Shown here: in pieces, positions 1 to 10,860 of the stretch
Layout of the letters: each line of letters begins with the position of its first letter
How positions within the stretch are numbered: position 1 is the first letter of the stretch
DNA from: Terebella lapidaria
Taxonomy: Eukaryota; Annelida; Polychaeta; Terebellida; Terebellidae
Assembly: GCA_949152475.1 (NCBI GenBank)
Contig: OX424570.1
Span: forward strand, 2,468,181-2,532,180
Reading direction: 5' to 3'
DNA: 64,000 nt
The notes under the pieces: generated by a model
What the model saw: the letters and a program-made list of their open reading frames with translations, nothing else
Told to the model about the DNA's origin: nothing
Database searches by the model: none
Position numbers and translations under genes: made by a program

Positions 1-550
1 ACTATTTTTTGATCAAACAAATGACTCGTGTTAATATTGTGCATGCCCTGCACGTGTAGTTGACATTTTTTATTCTATCATATATGGAATTTTCTCCGAT
101 ATTTGATGCTGTATATAAAACAAACATGAATACTATATTTGGTCAGACTTTATTTTTATTCCAAAATGTTGTGTTTTAGGTCAGCTATTGGCCTCGTCAA
201 AATTTAGTTGTATTGATGGTAATAGTTGATACTTACTTGTACAAAGGTACTTGTGCCCATGCATCCTTAGACGGTGCGGTCATTTCTGCGCTTTTCAGAC
301 ACAATTGAGAAGCGCGAAGATTCCAAATTGCGAAAACATTTTGGAGTTTTTTGAAGCCAATCAATTCTGCGAGCCTTTTAAAACTGCGAAATATTTTTGA
401 ATTCAACATTTTGCCATGTTCAAAACTTTTTATGAACGTCATCATGATCTTGTCAGTAATGTATGTACATAATGTATAGTAAATGTAAATATCGACCTGT
501 TGCAATATTCTGAGATCGTAATATATTCCGTAAAAACTTACTACAAACAA

Positions 551-1027
551 TTTTTGGAATAGAAAAATGCCAGCCACACTGTGTCATACATTTATTGTTG
601 GTGTTGGAATTTCTGGATTGAGGACATCTCTGAATAATGGTTAGAATAGACAAAAAGGCCAGCCACACTGTGTCGTTCATTTTTTGTTGGTGTTGGACAT
701 CTCTAGATTGCGGACATCTATGCATAATGTTTGGAATAGGAACAAAAACCAGCCACACTGTGTCTTTCATTTATTGTGGTTTTGGACATCTCTGGATTAA
801 GGACCTCTTTGGGTTGATGACAAACCTACCACAAACAATCTTTGGAATAGAAATAAAGGCCAGCAACACTGTGTCATTAATTTATTGTGGTGTTGGACAT
901 CTCTGAATTGAGGACAAACCTATCCCAAACAATCTTTGGAATAGAAATAAAGGCCAACCACACTGCGTTAATTCATTTATTGTTGGTGCTGGACATCTCT
1001 GGATTGCGGACCTCTCTTTGCTTTTTT
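551..1027 (+). repeat. Degenerate tandem sub-repeats, five units
   Basis: Five consecutive units of about 85-110 bp share the core GCCAGCCACACTGTGT followed by a TTATTGTTGGTGTTGGACATCTCTGG-like segment (quoted in part). Units are separated by variable linkers such as CTACCACAAACAATC. The same block occurs at 10411-10860 (five units), 14685-15075 (four) and 18948-19325 (four). The open frames that cross it are low-complexity by-products of the repetition and are not called as genes. Confidence 0.8.
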
Positions 1028-1716
1028 CCGTTGCTTGAGTGTCATTATCAGCATTAATCCTCAAGTCACCTTTAAATAAAGGGTGACTATGTCCAACTCC
1101 TCTCCACTCACCTTGAGTTAAAGGGTGACTAAGCCCAATTGCTCTGCATTCACCCTAGTATAAAGGGCCCTTAGATCCATGTCCTTCCCATATATCCTGT
1201 ACTCAGGGTTGATGGTTCTGTAGGCCGTTCAATCAACTTTGATTTAATGGTGATTTAATATGCAGTTCTTCCAGCATACTCTGATGTATGTTGTCATTTT
1301 AGCCACCTTTGAACAAAGGGTGTTTGATATCTAAAACCCTGATATAAAGAGTAGCTAGTCATGTCCACAATCCTCTCAACGCTTTGAAATAAAGAGTGAT
1401 TATGGCTCTAATCCTTACAACATTAGGTCCCACGTTCCTTTGTTTTTTTACTTTCAGCGGCTTTCATGATTTTCAAATATTGAACTTGTTATTTTTTAGT
1501 TTCAACTGGATATATTTTGTGTACTGTAATTTTGATTTTCATTGTATTACCATATATTAAATAGCTGAATTGTTTTTCAAATAAGATTTCATATCAAGAT
1601 TCCACATAATACATGTAGAGGCAAGTTGGTCCAGGAGACGACCATAATGTTTCTTCAAATCAGTCAACATGAGGGTGGGTTGAACTCGGTTTTAATCATT
1701 ACCTGGAATGTCTTAT

Positions 1717-2250
1717 GTTGTAGGGGTTGTGTTCATGAAACACTGACACAGCGGGAGTTATATGGTGTTCATTTCAACTCCGAAAATTACCCTGCAATGA
1801 TATATATACAGATGAGTGACCAAGTTAAAACAACGATATCAAATATGAATACTTACAATGAACAACTACGTTCAAACTCGATCGATCAAACTAAAAATAT
1901 GAATATGGAATGAATATGATAATCGGATGAAATGAATGGAAACCCACAATAACCTGCTTACCCCTGGTGTTGGTGTTAAACTGTGCAGGGGTAACTGGCC
2001 GCCAGACTGACCTGTAGTACCCAAACAAAGTGCAAAATGATGAAAAATGACAAAACAGTTGAAATATTGAGGTGATATGGATCTTATAATGTTTCCCTGT
2101 TTAATTAAATATTTTATATTGTTTAATGTGTATTTACTGAAATATTTATCAACAGATTGGTTTGATTTAGTGACAAAGACAAACAAAGACAAAAAAAATG
2201 ACAAAGACAAAGACTGCAACACTGAAACTCTATGTGGAACGAAATCAGTT
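1717..2250. other. Unassigned start of block inserted in copy I
   Basis: At about 1716 the sequence departs from copies II and III. It shows no recognisable gene. It may include the far end of the gypsy LTR that begins at 2518 on the minus strand, but I could not place the LTR's other boundary. A 31-bp string at 2160-2190 recurs exactly at 3195-3225. Confidence 0.4.
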
Positions 2251-2518
2251 AAATACCAGAACATAGATGTGATAAAGGAATATACATGGTAACTGCTATA
2301 AAATCTCACCAGGTGTGCGATTCAGGAGTTGTTGTATGAACCAGGGCTCATCGAACATGACGATCGGTTCGAAGTTGATTTTGTCGCCCTGGTACAATAT
2401 GGCTGAATACAAATTGTGACGGTTTGTAAACAGTGACCTAGGAGGAATATAAACAGCATCAGAACTAGAAAGGCAGATCATTCACTATCCGCGCCGTGCG
2501 GCCGGTTTCCCTGTCACA
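2250..2518 (-). repeat. Probable 3-prime LTR start of a gypsy-like element
   Basis: Read on the minus strand, the sequence just downstream of the integrase remnant is a purine-rich tract (GGGGGGAGGA) directly followed by TGTGACAGGG. A polypurine tract abutting TG is the classic edge of a 3-prime LTR, so the LTR would begin at 2518 and run toward lower coordinates. The distal CA end was not found, and no matching 5-prime LTR lies in the window. The low-coordinate end given here is arbitrary. Confidence 0.5.
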
Positions 2519-3542
2519 TCCTCCCCCCAAACGGAAAATGTCCCAACATTTCTGAAATGAAAATAAACGAAATGATTAGCGAGAACAAAAGACGATGAAC
2601 ACATGTCAAATTCAAGTCATATATACAAGTCAAATCAAGGAAACATCCGATCCACCAGCTGGAGGACGAAACGCGACTTGTCAAATGATGCTCCTTGATG
2701 AAGCAGGGCGGGCTGGAATCGATCAGGTGGTCTTCTTTGACGAGAGGGGCGGAACCATCCTGAGACATCACAGCCAAATCCAAGTCTGATGAGCTGTCTG
2801 ATCCCGAAGACGGAGATGCAGGAGGGGAAGGTGGTGGTCTGGTCGGTGGAGACGACCTTGGAGGTGACGGTGGAGGTTGGGCGAGCGGCTGAGAATGCCG
2901 AGACGGAGTTGGTGGAGGCTGTGAGGCAAGAGAATCACTGATCGATCCAAGCGGCAACAGGAGATTCCGGTGAAGTGTCCTAACTCGACCGTTGCCAGAC
3001 TTGGGTTTCAACCGATAGACAGGAATATCCGAGTTGGGTTGTTCAATGATGACGTAGACGTCGTCCTCCCATCTATCAGCAAGCTTGTTCCTGCCTACCA
3101 AACCAACATTCCGCACCAGGACCTCATCGTTGACAGCGAGGACTGCAGATGGTCTCCAACTAGATTAAATTTGCGATGCTTTCCTAGACATTCTGTTTGA
3201 TTTAGTGACAAAGACAAACAAAGACCAAAAAAAGTCAGCGGCTAGCTTGTGAACGTATGAGAGCTGCTCCCGAAGATCCTGAACGAACTTGGTGCAGCCC
3301 TCAGCTGTCCCCTCCCCCTTCAAGAGAAACTCCTGGAACGCTAGAATGACTGGCACCCTACCGAACATAAGTTCGTAAGGCGCATACCCAGTTGTCTCAT
3401 GCGGTGTACAGTTGTACACATGGACAAGAGAAATGAGGTAGTCCTTCCACTTGGTCTTCTCCTCCTGTCGACATCTGGATATCTTCTTGTCGACATCCGA
3501 CGTGAGGCCAGGCCAGTTAAACCTCTGCTTCGTCAAAGCCAA
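2514..3542 (-). pseudogene. Ty3/gypsy-type integrase remnant (core and C-terminal region)
   Basis: Two open pieces on the minus strand are the end of a Pol polyprotein. The first, 3542-3165, carries the typical retroelement integrase stretch YNCTPHETTGYAPYELMFGR near residues 43-62. It is preceded by a piece reading ISRCRQ that may be the remains of the upstream zinc-binding region, with the first catalytic part of the core missing between. The second, 3116-2514, begins RNVGLVGRNKLADRWEDD and is typical of the integrase C-terminal domain (RKL/DRWE..GPY-like), followed by a Pro/Ser-rich tail. The two pieces are separated by a foreign stretch holding the 31-bp repeat. In a living element this enzyme inserts the DNA copy into the genome; here the large internal deletion makes it nonfunctional. 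Family assignment rests on motif recognition only. Confidence 0.75.
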
Positions 3543-3677
3543 AGTCTTGTCCCTTCCTGGACTGCTTCGAGATATCCTCTTCTGCTGGAGACTTCTGAGC
3601 TGACTTCAGTTCCAAAACAAAAAGTAGGTCTGGGTCGTTGTGCTGGATCTGTTGAACATCCTGGATCTGTTGAACAT

Positions 3678-4060
3678 CGTTCTCTTACATGACCTATTTG
3701 CCACTAATGTGACACACTGACTGCAAAAGCTTCCTTGTGGAACTTAGACATGTTCTGCTGCCTATATGACACACAGCATGAAAAAACTACCATCGTTCTC
3801 TTACACGACCTACTTGCCACTAATGTGACACACTGCAAAAGCTTCCTTGTGGAACTCAGACATGTTCTGCTGCTTATATGACACACTTTATGAAAAAACT
3901 ACCATCGTTCTCTTACATGACACATTTGCCACTAATGTGAGACACTGACTGCCAAAGCTTCCTTCTGAAACTTAGACAATGTTCTTGAGCTGAGCTTATA
4001 TGGCACACAACATGCCAAAACTACCACCTTTCGCTTATAAATATGACCCATTTGCCAGGC
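3678..4060. repeat. Tandem repeat, about 118-bp period, about 3.3 copies
   Basis: Units begin near 3678, 3793 and 3909, each starting CGTTCTCTTACA and containing CTAATGTGACACACTG and GCTTCCTTGTGGAAC-like segments. The last copy decays into the neighbouring duplicated segment. No gene is seen. Confidence 0.8.
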
Positions 4061-5085
4061 TCATATGAAAGATTTGCCTCCCATATGACACATTGGCTGC
4101 AAAAATGGCTTTCTGGCATGTATGGCCATTTGTGGGCTTATATGATACATTTGCCACCGATAGGAATCATGAAATGCAAAAGCTTCCATATATATTTGAA
4201 GCATATATGATTCACTTCCCATGCATATGGGAACATATTTTCTGCTTTCTTTTTATTCCAATATTTTTTTTCTATGGATGCATCATCGCATCATAAAAGC
4301 AAGAATAAACTGAATCCCATGTTTGAGAAATACACGATATTTTCCAATGAACCAGAGTGACCAAGTCATATACACATATTGTAAGGATAAATTATCAGCC
4401 ATGATGAATGATAAATTATCAGACATGATGAATGATAAATTATCAGACATGATGAATGATAAATTATCAGACATGATTAATAAATTATCAGCCATGACGA
4501 AGAGATGCAAACTATATCAGCATTCCTAAATAACCTGGGAGCAATGCATCATTCATATGGAAATGGAGTCTAAAACTCAAAAACTGAAATCACTGTTGTG
4601 GAAACAAACTCATATGACCCATTTGCCAGGCTCATATGAAACATTTGCCTCTCATGTGATACATTGGCTGCAAAATAGACTTTCTGGTATATGTGACTCA
4701 TTTGTTGGGCTTATATGACACATTTGTCACCAATATGCAACTTGAAGTGCAAAAGTTTCCATATATATTTGAAATGTATATGATTCATGTGCACATATTT
4801 TCTGCAACAGCACTGCCCCGATCAGACCAATGTGGACTGATATGAATGTCTGGTTGGGCTTTCTTTTTATTATTTTTTCTATGGATGCATCATCGCATCA
4901 TAGAAGCAAGAATAAACTGAAGCCCACGCTTGGGAAATACACGATATGACCCAATGAACAATAGTAACCAAGGCATATATACATACTGGAAGGATAAACT
5001 ATCAGCCGTGATGAATGATAAATTATCAGACATGATGAAGAGATGCAAACTATATCATTGCCGAATTACCTGAGGCATGTGTTAG
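4037..5085. repeat. Direct duplication, about 0.5 kb, two copies
   Basis: The segment 4037-4535 recurs at 4612-5085: both start TATGACCCATTTGCCAGGC, pass through GGATGCATCATCGCATCAT, and end in a 24-bp minisatellite. The copies differ by many substitutions and by minisatellite length, so the duplication is not recent. The open frames here are repeat artefacts. Confidence 0.85.
4381..4500. repeat. 24-bp minisatellite, about five units
   Basis: The unit is GATAAATTATCAGACATGAT plus four more bases, repeated nearly perfectly about five times. The duplicate at 4990-5040 has only about two units, so the copy number changed after, or together with, duplication of the surrounding segment. Confidence 0.9.
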
Positions 5086-5244
5086 TACTATGGAATATGA
5101 AAATATAATGTGAGCTCAGATTGAAGCACCATGTGAGCTGATCAGAACGGTTCTTACAGAACGTGAATATCTCAATTACTTCAAAAGTTACAGAGCTTCG
5201 AAGTGCAAACTGCCCAGAGTACAATTTGAAAAATCAAATATAGC

Positions 5245-5812
5245 TCATTAATATGCAAATTTCTATGCATGACGTCACAGGGGGAACATATTTTAATTAG
5301 CTGGTTTCATCGGCACATTAAGTCTTCAGGAGCTGCAATTATTCAACAAAGTTTTTTCCACATGCTCTACATAATTGATAGTCAATGAATTTCACCTCCG
5401 GATAGTTGCCAAGGTCATCAGTATTGATATAAGGTCCCTAGCAACCAGGGTTGTTATGGCCCAAATCCACAGTCATATCGATTAACAAACAAAACCAAAG
5501 GTGAAAATGGATGGACTCCACAAGCATAAATAATATACAATAATCAAAATCTGTCAAAAACCCATGTTTCTGGCAGATAGGACCCATAGCAACCAATGGT
5601 TGCTAAGCCTCCAGCAGGTGAATAGTAACCATGGCAACATTAACACTTTGAGCAACACTGATTATTGACCATGCCTATCAATGATTAAAGTTTAGGTTTC
5701 CAATAATTCTGAGCAGAACAATTATATTAAGACTCAGACTTGCCTAATTAAAAATATTCCCCCTTCTACGTCACGAATACCTAATTTGCATACTAATTAG
5801 CTTCTCGTGAAA
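5245..5812. repeat. Imperfect inverted repeat, possible MITE
   Basis: The left arm (about 5245-5301) and the reverse complement of the right arm (about 5741-5812) share the order TATGCAAATT, then TGACGT, then GGGGGAA, then TTTTAATTAG. Arms are about 55-70 bp and roughly 75-80 percent alike by eye. The interior has no open frame. Element ends and target duplications could not be fixed. Confidence 0.45.
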
Positions 5813-5840
5813 TCGAGAAGTGTTCAATCCAGCATTTGTT

Positions 5841-6617
5841 ATAGCCAAGTTTTTGGTGAGGGGGTTGTATTGTCTTCGTGATTTTGTTGCCTCTACTTTC
5901 ACATTATAAGTCAATGGAAAAGTGCCTTATTGCAGTCACTGGTATGTTACGTGCAAACAGTCCTTAAGGATGAAATATATATTTCACCACAATGGAAATA
6001 GGAAAATATGATGAAACGTTCAATGCCAATATAATGTTAATGTAAACATGATTTATTTTGTGAGGATAGCCCACAGCCTAAGCCACGAGGAGATTTCCTT
6101 GGTGCAATAACATAAAATTGCCGAACGAATATTACAGTATACTATATAAATATGTGCAACGGTACAATTCATGCAAATATCAAACATTAAATAGTCATTG
6201 GTTCGAATATACAATAATTTCCATAATCATTTGAAACGGTGGGTGTCCACTATGTATTCCTGAATAATGCCAAATAACTTCCATTATCATCGAATGACGT
6301 ATCACTTCCGAATAAAAGTATGTTCATTTCTCCCTTTTAGTTAGTTGCGTGGGTATGATTAAACTATATTCTCACCCTTTGCTCAGTATATTCTGGACAT
6401 TCAAACAGATAATGTAATGTATCTTAAAATATATCTGAACAGTGTGGACATTTGTCAAACTCGATAAAATTGAAGTTACATCTATGTTTATTTAAGGACT
6501 GATTGCACGTAACATACCAGTGACCGCAGTGAGGCACTTTCCCATTAACTTATAATATGAAAGTAAAGGTAACAAAATCACAAAGACAATACAATCCCCT
6601 GACCCAAAACTTGGCTA
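5841..6617. repeat. Inverted repeat of two LINE-like fragments
   Basis: The plus-strand arm 5841-5974 (from TAGCCAAGTTTTTGG to AACAGTCCTTAAG) matches the reverse complement of 6484-6617 at about 90 percent by eye. About 510 bp separates the arms. The right arm runs directly into a LINE C-terminal coding remnant, so the pair is better explained as two copies of one retroelement segment in opposite orientation than as a TIR transposon. Confidence 0.65.
6345..6530 (-). pseudogene. LINE ORF2 C-terminal zinc-knuckle remnant
   Basis: The minus-strand frame reads FIEFDKCPHCSDIF, stop, DTLHYLFECPEYTEQR. This fits the Cys-Cys-His-Cys pattern (CPHC, then H and C) that ends many LINE ORF2 proteins after the reverse transcriptase. 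Upstream in the same frame is a GHWYVTCNQSLNKH-like stretch, also typical of this region. One in-frame stop makes it a remnant. The clade cannot be told from so short a piece. Confidence 0.5.
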
Positions 6618-7245
6618 GCACACACATATAGACTCATGGATGATGGACCGAGACATGGTTTCATAAATACTTTCATGGAAGCTGTGCAATTTGATGATTA
6701 GATAAATCATTTTATACGTTTCACCAAAACGAACATTCGTGTGTTCCGCTTGGCAAACACTGGTTGCTGTGTATATGTATGTTTTGTTGTGGTCAACATA
6801 ATGAGAAGAATGGCTGAGGCTATACTTTCTGTGAGATGAATACAATGAGCTGAACATTCATAATCTCAATCACCTCAGTGCACCCGAGTGCATATCACCC
6901 GTGAGTTTTACTAGCATCACTAGCTATTTGCTATGCAACATAATCCTTTCACTCGCCCTGTTGTGAGTGTATTTGTCTACTGAGAAATAGGTCGGAAAAT
7001 GACATATTAAAACAATGATTTTAACAGATTTAACATTGTTTAATAAGAAAAGGTGTCTCGGTTGATAATCCTTGATGGCTAACAATCAGAAAGGCAAAGT
7101 TTCACTTGGATTGGCAATATGTGAACATATGAATTGTTACCTTTATATTTACATTATAAGTGAATGGACAGCTGGTCGATTCCAGGTTCAGGACAATTAC
7201 GTGCATCACTCTTTAACCCACTTAGCCCAAGTCGAAATCTGGTGT
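6618..7245. other. No recognisable feature
   Basis: AT-rich sequence with only short shadow-length open frames. I see no repeat shared with the rest of the window and no coding signal. Confidence 0.5.
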
Positions 7246-7470
7246 GGAAATAAATAATTGAAAGCCACGAATCATCAGTGTTAAAATTGGAACAAGAATG
7301 AACAAGTATACCCTATGCTCTGAGTAGTGGGAATATGATGAAAAATTCAACTTCAAATATGATGAGAAATTCACTTCCAAATAATTGAAAAGCCACGCAT
7401 CAATGTTCAAATTGAAAGAGGATTGAACAACTAAACCCCGTGCTCTGGGAAGTGGGGAATGAAAAAAAAT
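7246..7470. repeat. Short tandem duplication at the right edge of the inserted block
   Basis: Two diverged copies of a roughly 125-130 bp segment lie next to each other. Both contain AATAATTGAAA, AGCCACG and GTGCTCTG or ATGCTCTG followed by AGTGGG. The second copy merges into the tandem-unit sequence that is also seen at 11910 and 17440. Confidence 0.55.
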
Positions 7471-7484
7471 CAACTTCAAATTCT

Positions 7485-8925
7485 TCAGTAGCTGCGTGGC
7501 TATGTACTTTTCCAGCAGATCAGAAAATGTGGGTTCACTGTCCTGTATGTGCTGCTGTAGTTCTGCCTGTTTGATGGGCTTCTGGGGGTCCTGCAGGAGC
7601 TCATCAAAGAGTCTACTCACTGGTTGCTGCTTTGATGCGTGGGACATCTTCATCATTGATGACACGTGACTTTCCAAAAGCAACAGTATTTGCTTTTTTA
7701 GTTGTTTCGGTGGACACTGTTGATGCTGATGCGACTTGGTCTTCCTTTTGCACTCGCACGTCTTCTCGATCGTCTCTTCTGTCTGATCGCTCATCGTCAT
7801 CCCACTGTTTTACTGTGTCCGGCTCGGCCTTGCACATAATGCTGAGCAGCGGAGCGGACTGTACGGATATATTTATACCCAAGCCGATGTCATAGTGTTT
7901 TCCCGCCGTCTCAACCATTTGTCATTAGCTCTACAGTGTACCAGGAAAATGCGTACTGGTGGTTGATGTTGAATGCTCTTCGCACCTCATGCCTAGGTCA
8001 CATTTGCACCGGTCGCCGGCCGATGCGAATACATCGGTGGTTCTCACCGAAATGCTTGAAACGGATGACCCTTCGGCGCTCGGTGGGTGACCGGCCGTAA
8101 TGGCTAAATTTCAGCCTTTTCACGCATTGTAACCACATCCGAGGAGGCATCGGTGCAAATGTGACTTAGGCATAACGCAGATACGACACCAAACAATTTC
8201 GGCCCCATGACGAGCTCAAAGGGCCCGTGGTTGTGCAGGGTTTTGATGTTTTGAATATGCATGATATGCATCTAGTCCTATTTGTAGGCCTTCATAACTT
8301 CATCCACTGTCAAGAAGCGAAGCACGCCAGGACGTTTTCCATTGGTGACCAGCAACACCAAAATCAGCAGATCACGGTTTCTCCTGTAGACATGTCCCAT
8401 CAGCTCGGTTCCCAACGTCTCTGTGTGTCTGGTGCTGTCCTCTTTGGTAGACTCTCGTTGCACGGTCTTCAAGCATCTCTGCTGCACAGTTTTCAAGTTG
8501 GCCATGATGGTTTCGGTGCAACAAATACTCGTCAAGTTTGGGTCAAGGACAAGTAGTCCAGGAAGTTACCCAGCGCCAAAATGTAAATTTCTGACCGTGC
8601 CCCATTTCAGGTTTAACCTGTTCTTCAGGACTAGGATGGCATCGTCACTTCCTCCCTACTCTAGGATAGTCAGCAGTTGCAGCTGCTCGGGCCGCACCAC
8701 GTCACCCATCAAAGTCTGTAGCAACCTTCCCACCGTCATGGCCATCTTCTGGACTTGTTTCTCCTTGTGTCTCTCTGTCGGACTGAGGTCGGGATTGATC
8801 CACTGGCCACCTGTCATGCTTGACATGTAATCTTGGAATTGCTTCATCCAGTCTGACAAAAGAGATTGTTCACCATGTTCTTTTACCACATACCTCAACC
8901 TGGTACTTGTTTCCTTGTTCATCCT
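7485..8925 (-). pseudogene. Decayed repeat-unit gene, possibly tyrosine-recombinase-like (copy I)
   Basis: Several minus-strand frames line up in order. An N-terminal part at 8922-8656 contains EHGEQSLLSDWMKQFQDYM. A middle part at 8535-8278 contains LVTNGKRPGVLRFLTVDEV. A segment at 8244-8221 reads KTLHNHGP. An acidic part at 7918-7613 overlaps a C-terminal part ending DLLEKYIATQLLKNLK. The order of an RPGV-type motif, then K-T-x-H-x-H-GP, then a helical tail resembles the core of tyrosine-recombinase-like domains in some invertebrate proteins and Cryptons. That is an inference from memory of the pattern; no HxxR or catalytic Tyr was found. Frameshifts and a small TIR insertion at 7990-8172 break it. 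The same gene occurs in copies II and III. Confidence 0.4.
7990..8172. mobile_element. Harbinger-type MITE (183 bp)
   Basis: The ends are inverted repeats of about 20 bp (GCCTAGGTCACATTTGCACC against GCCTAAGTCACATTTGCACC from the other side). The site without the insert is preserved in copy III at 17966-17968 as a single TTA, while this copy is flanked by TCA and TAA, apparently mutated TTA duplications. The interior matches only the two ends of the longer relative at 12450-13415, so this is an internally deleted derivative. Confidence 0.75.
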
Positions 8926-10410
8926 TCACAGGACCCCGGCGATTTCTCCTTTCGCTGGTAGAGCCATCATCATTCACCTGCATCTTTGACTGGTGCTGAT
9001 CCCTCAGGAAGGTGGCTCGAGGCTGGTTAATGTTGCTGATTAAAAATTGTCTAAAGTATTTTATTTCAAGAAATAATTCAGGAATACAATGATACAGACC
9101 TTCTCCTTTTTCTTGCCTTTCTTTGCCTTTACAGAAACATCAATTTAAATACAAGGAAATAGAAATAGGTGAACAAATATGTGCGTCATGATGACATTAT
9201 TGCATATCTTTGATATAAACATTCCTGCTGGGGTGAATAAATAATTCTATGTACGTATGTTAAGAGTACACGTGAAGAAATTCAGAAGTCTTGTGAAATG
9301 TATATTAATTTGGTAAAACACACAACAAAAACTCTGCCTAATTTGCGTGCTTTAAATGAGGCAACAATTTCTCACCAACTTTTTGTCTGAATGAAATAAA
9401 AGTTCCAACAGTTTTTTAGTTTTTTTTTTCGAAATATACACATGCATGCATAATTATATCCATAACACTAGGTACGGCAACATAGAATAAGTATAACGAC
9501 CGTATATACACTTTTGTCCCCCCCCCCCGGTTGTGACACCATGAATATTACCTTACATATGTTTTGTAAAACCAGATTTTCAAACCAAGCTAAAAGATTT
9601 TTTGGACACAACTATTTTGAAAACTCACCAGATGAGCTATGTGGATGTGGTGAAGAGGTGAAGAGCCTGCAAGAAGGACAGCTCGGAAGAGGACAAGATT
9701 GCTGCCGGTAAGGACTCCTCCTCCTCGAAGACGTCCATGAGCCGGGCTGCCCGTGTCAGTATCGACTTTTTACCAGCAATTCAACGAGATTTTGATGATA
9801 TCAATAAAAAAAAATGAATGATACTAATTTTTGATCGAACAAATGGCTTGTGTTAATATTGTGCATGCCCTGCACGTGTAGTTGACATTTTTATTCAATC
9901 ATATATGGAATTTTCTCCGATATTTGATGCTGTGTATAAAACAAACATGAATATTATATTTGGTCAGACTTTATTCTTATTCCAAAATGTTGTGTTTTAG
10001 GTCAGTTATTGACGTCATCAAAGTTGTATTGATGGTAGTAGTTGATGCTTACTTGTACTAAGGTACTTGTGGCCATGCATCCTTAGATGGTGCGGTCAAT
10101 TCTGCACTTTTCAGACACAATTGAGAAGTGCGAAGATTCCAAATTGAGAAAACATTTTGGAGTTCAACATTAAAAAAAAACCCGATACTACCGAAAAGAA
10201 AGAAACCAATACTGGCATCATATTTTGAAGCCAATCAATTCTGCGAGCTTTTTCAAATTGTGAAATATTTTTGAATTCAACATTTTGCCTTGTTCAAAAC
10301 TTTTTATGAACGTCATCATGATCTTGTCAGTAATGTATGTAAATGTAAATATCGACCTATTGCAATATTCTGAGATTGTAATGTATTCCGTAAAAACTTA
10401 CCACAAACAA

Positions 10411-10860
10411 TCTTTGGAATAGAAAAAGGCCAGCCACACTGTGTCATACATTTATTGTTGGTGTTGGAATTTCTGGATCGAGGACATCGCTGAATAATGT
10501 TTAGAATAGACATGAAGGCTAGCCACACTGTGTCGTTTATTTCTTGTTGGTGTTGGACATCCATGCATAATGTTTGGAATAGAAATAGAAGCCAGTCTTT
10601 CATTTATTGTGGTTTTGGACATCTCTGGATTGAGGACCTCTTTGGATTGATGACAAACCTACCACAAACAATCTTTAGAATAGAAATAAAGGCCAGCCAC
10701 ACTGTCATTAATTTATTGTGGTGTTGGACATCTCTGAATTGAGGACAAACCTACCACAAACAATCTTTGGAATAGAAATGAAGGCCAGCCACACTGTGTT
10801 GATTCATTTATTGTTGGTGCTGGACATCTCTGGATTGCGGACCTCTCTGGCTTTGCTTTT
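10411..10860 (+). repeat. Sub-repeat block of unit copy II
   Basis: Five units with the GCCAGCCACACTGT core, some shortened, are equivalent to those at 551-1027. Confidence 0.8.

Larger units (their letters stand above)
1..9828. repeat. Tandem unit copy I (interrupted), about 4.3 kb family
   Basis: This is the first of four head-to-tail copies of a long unit. Its first bases match those at about 9829 and 14084, and its order (AT-rich start, 85-110 bp sub-repeats, AAAGGGTGA-type stretch, minus-strand pseudogene, AT-rich end) recurs in the later copies. The unit is broken at about 1716, where it leaves the sequence shared with copies II and III, and it resumes near 7440. The stretch between is unrelated inserted or replacing DNA. 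Positions 1060-1716 and 8960-9828 hold no gene; the latter includes a run of C near 9519. The left end may be cut by the window edge. The unit is seen directly; its origin is not known. Confidence 0.8.

Noticed and set aside
637..906. Plus-strand frame over the sub-repeats (also at 10497, 14767 and 19025)
   Set aside because: The peptide repeats (SHTVSFI..GHLW) simply follow the 85-110 bp DNA repeats; unit lengths are not multiples of three and frames break between units.
5826..6618. TIR DNA transposon with 130-bp arms
   Set aside because: No target duplication was found, and the right arm is continuous with LINE coding sequence, so opposed LINE fragments explain it better.
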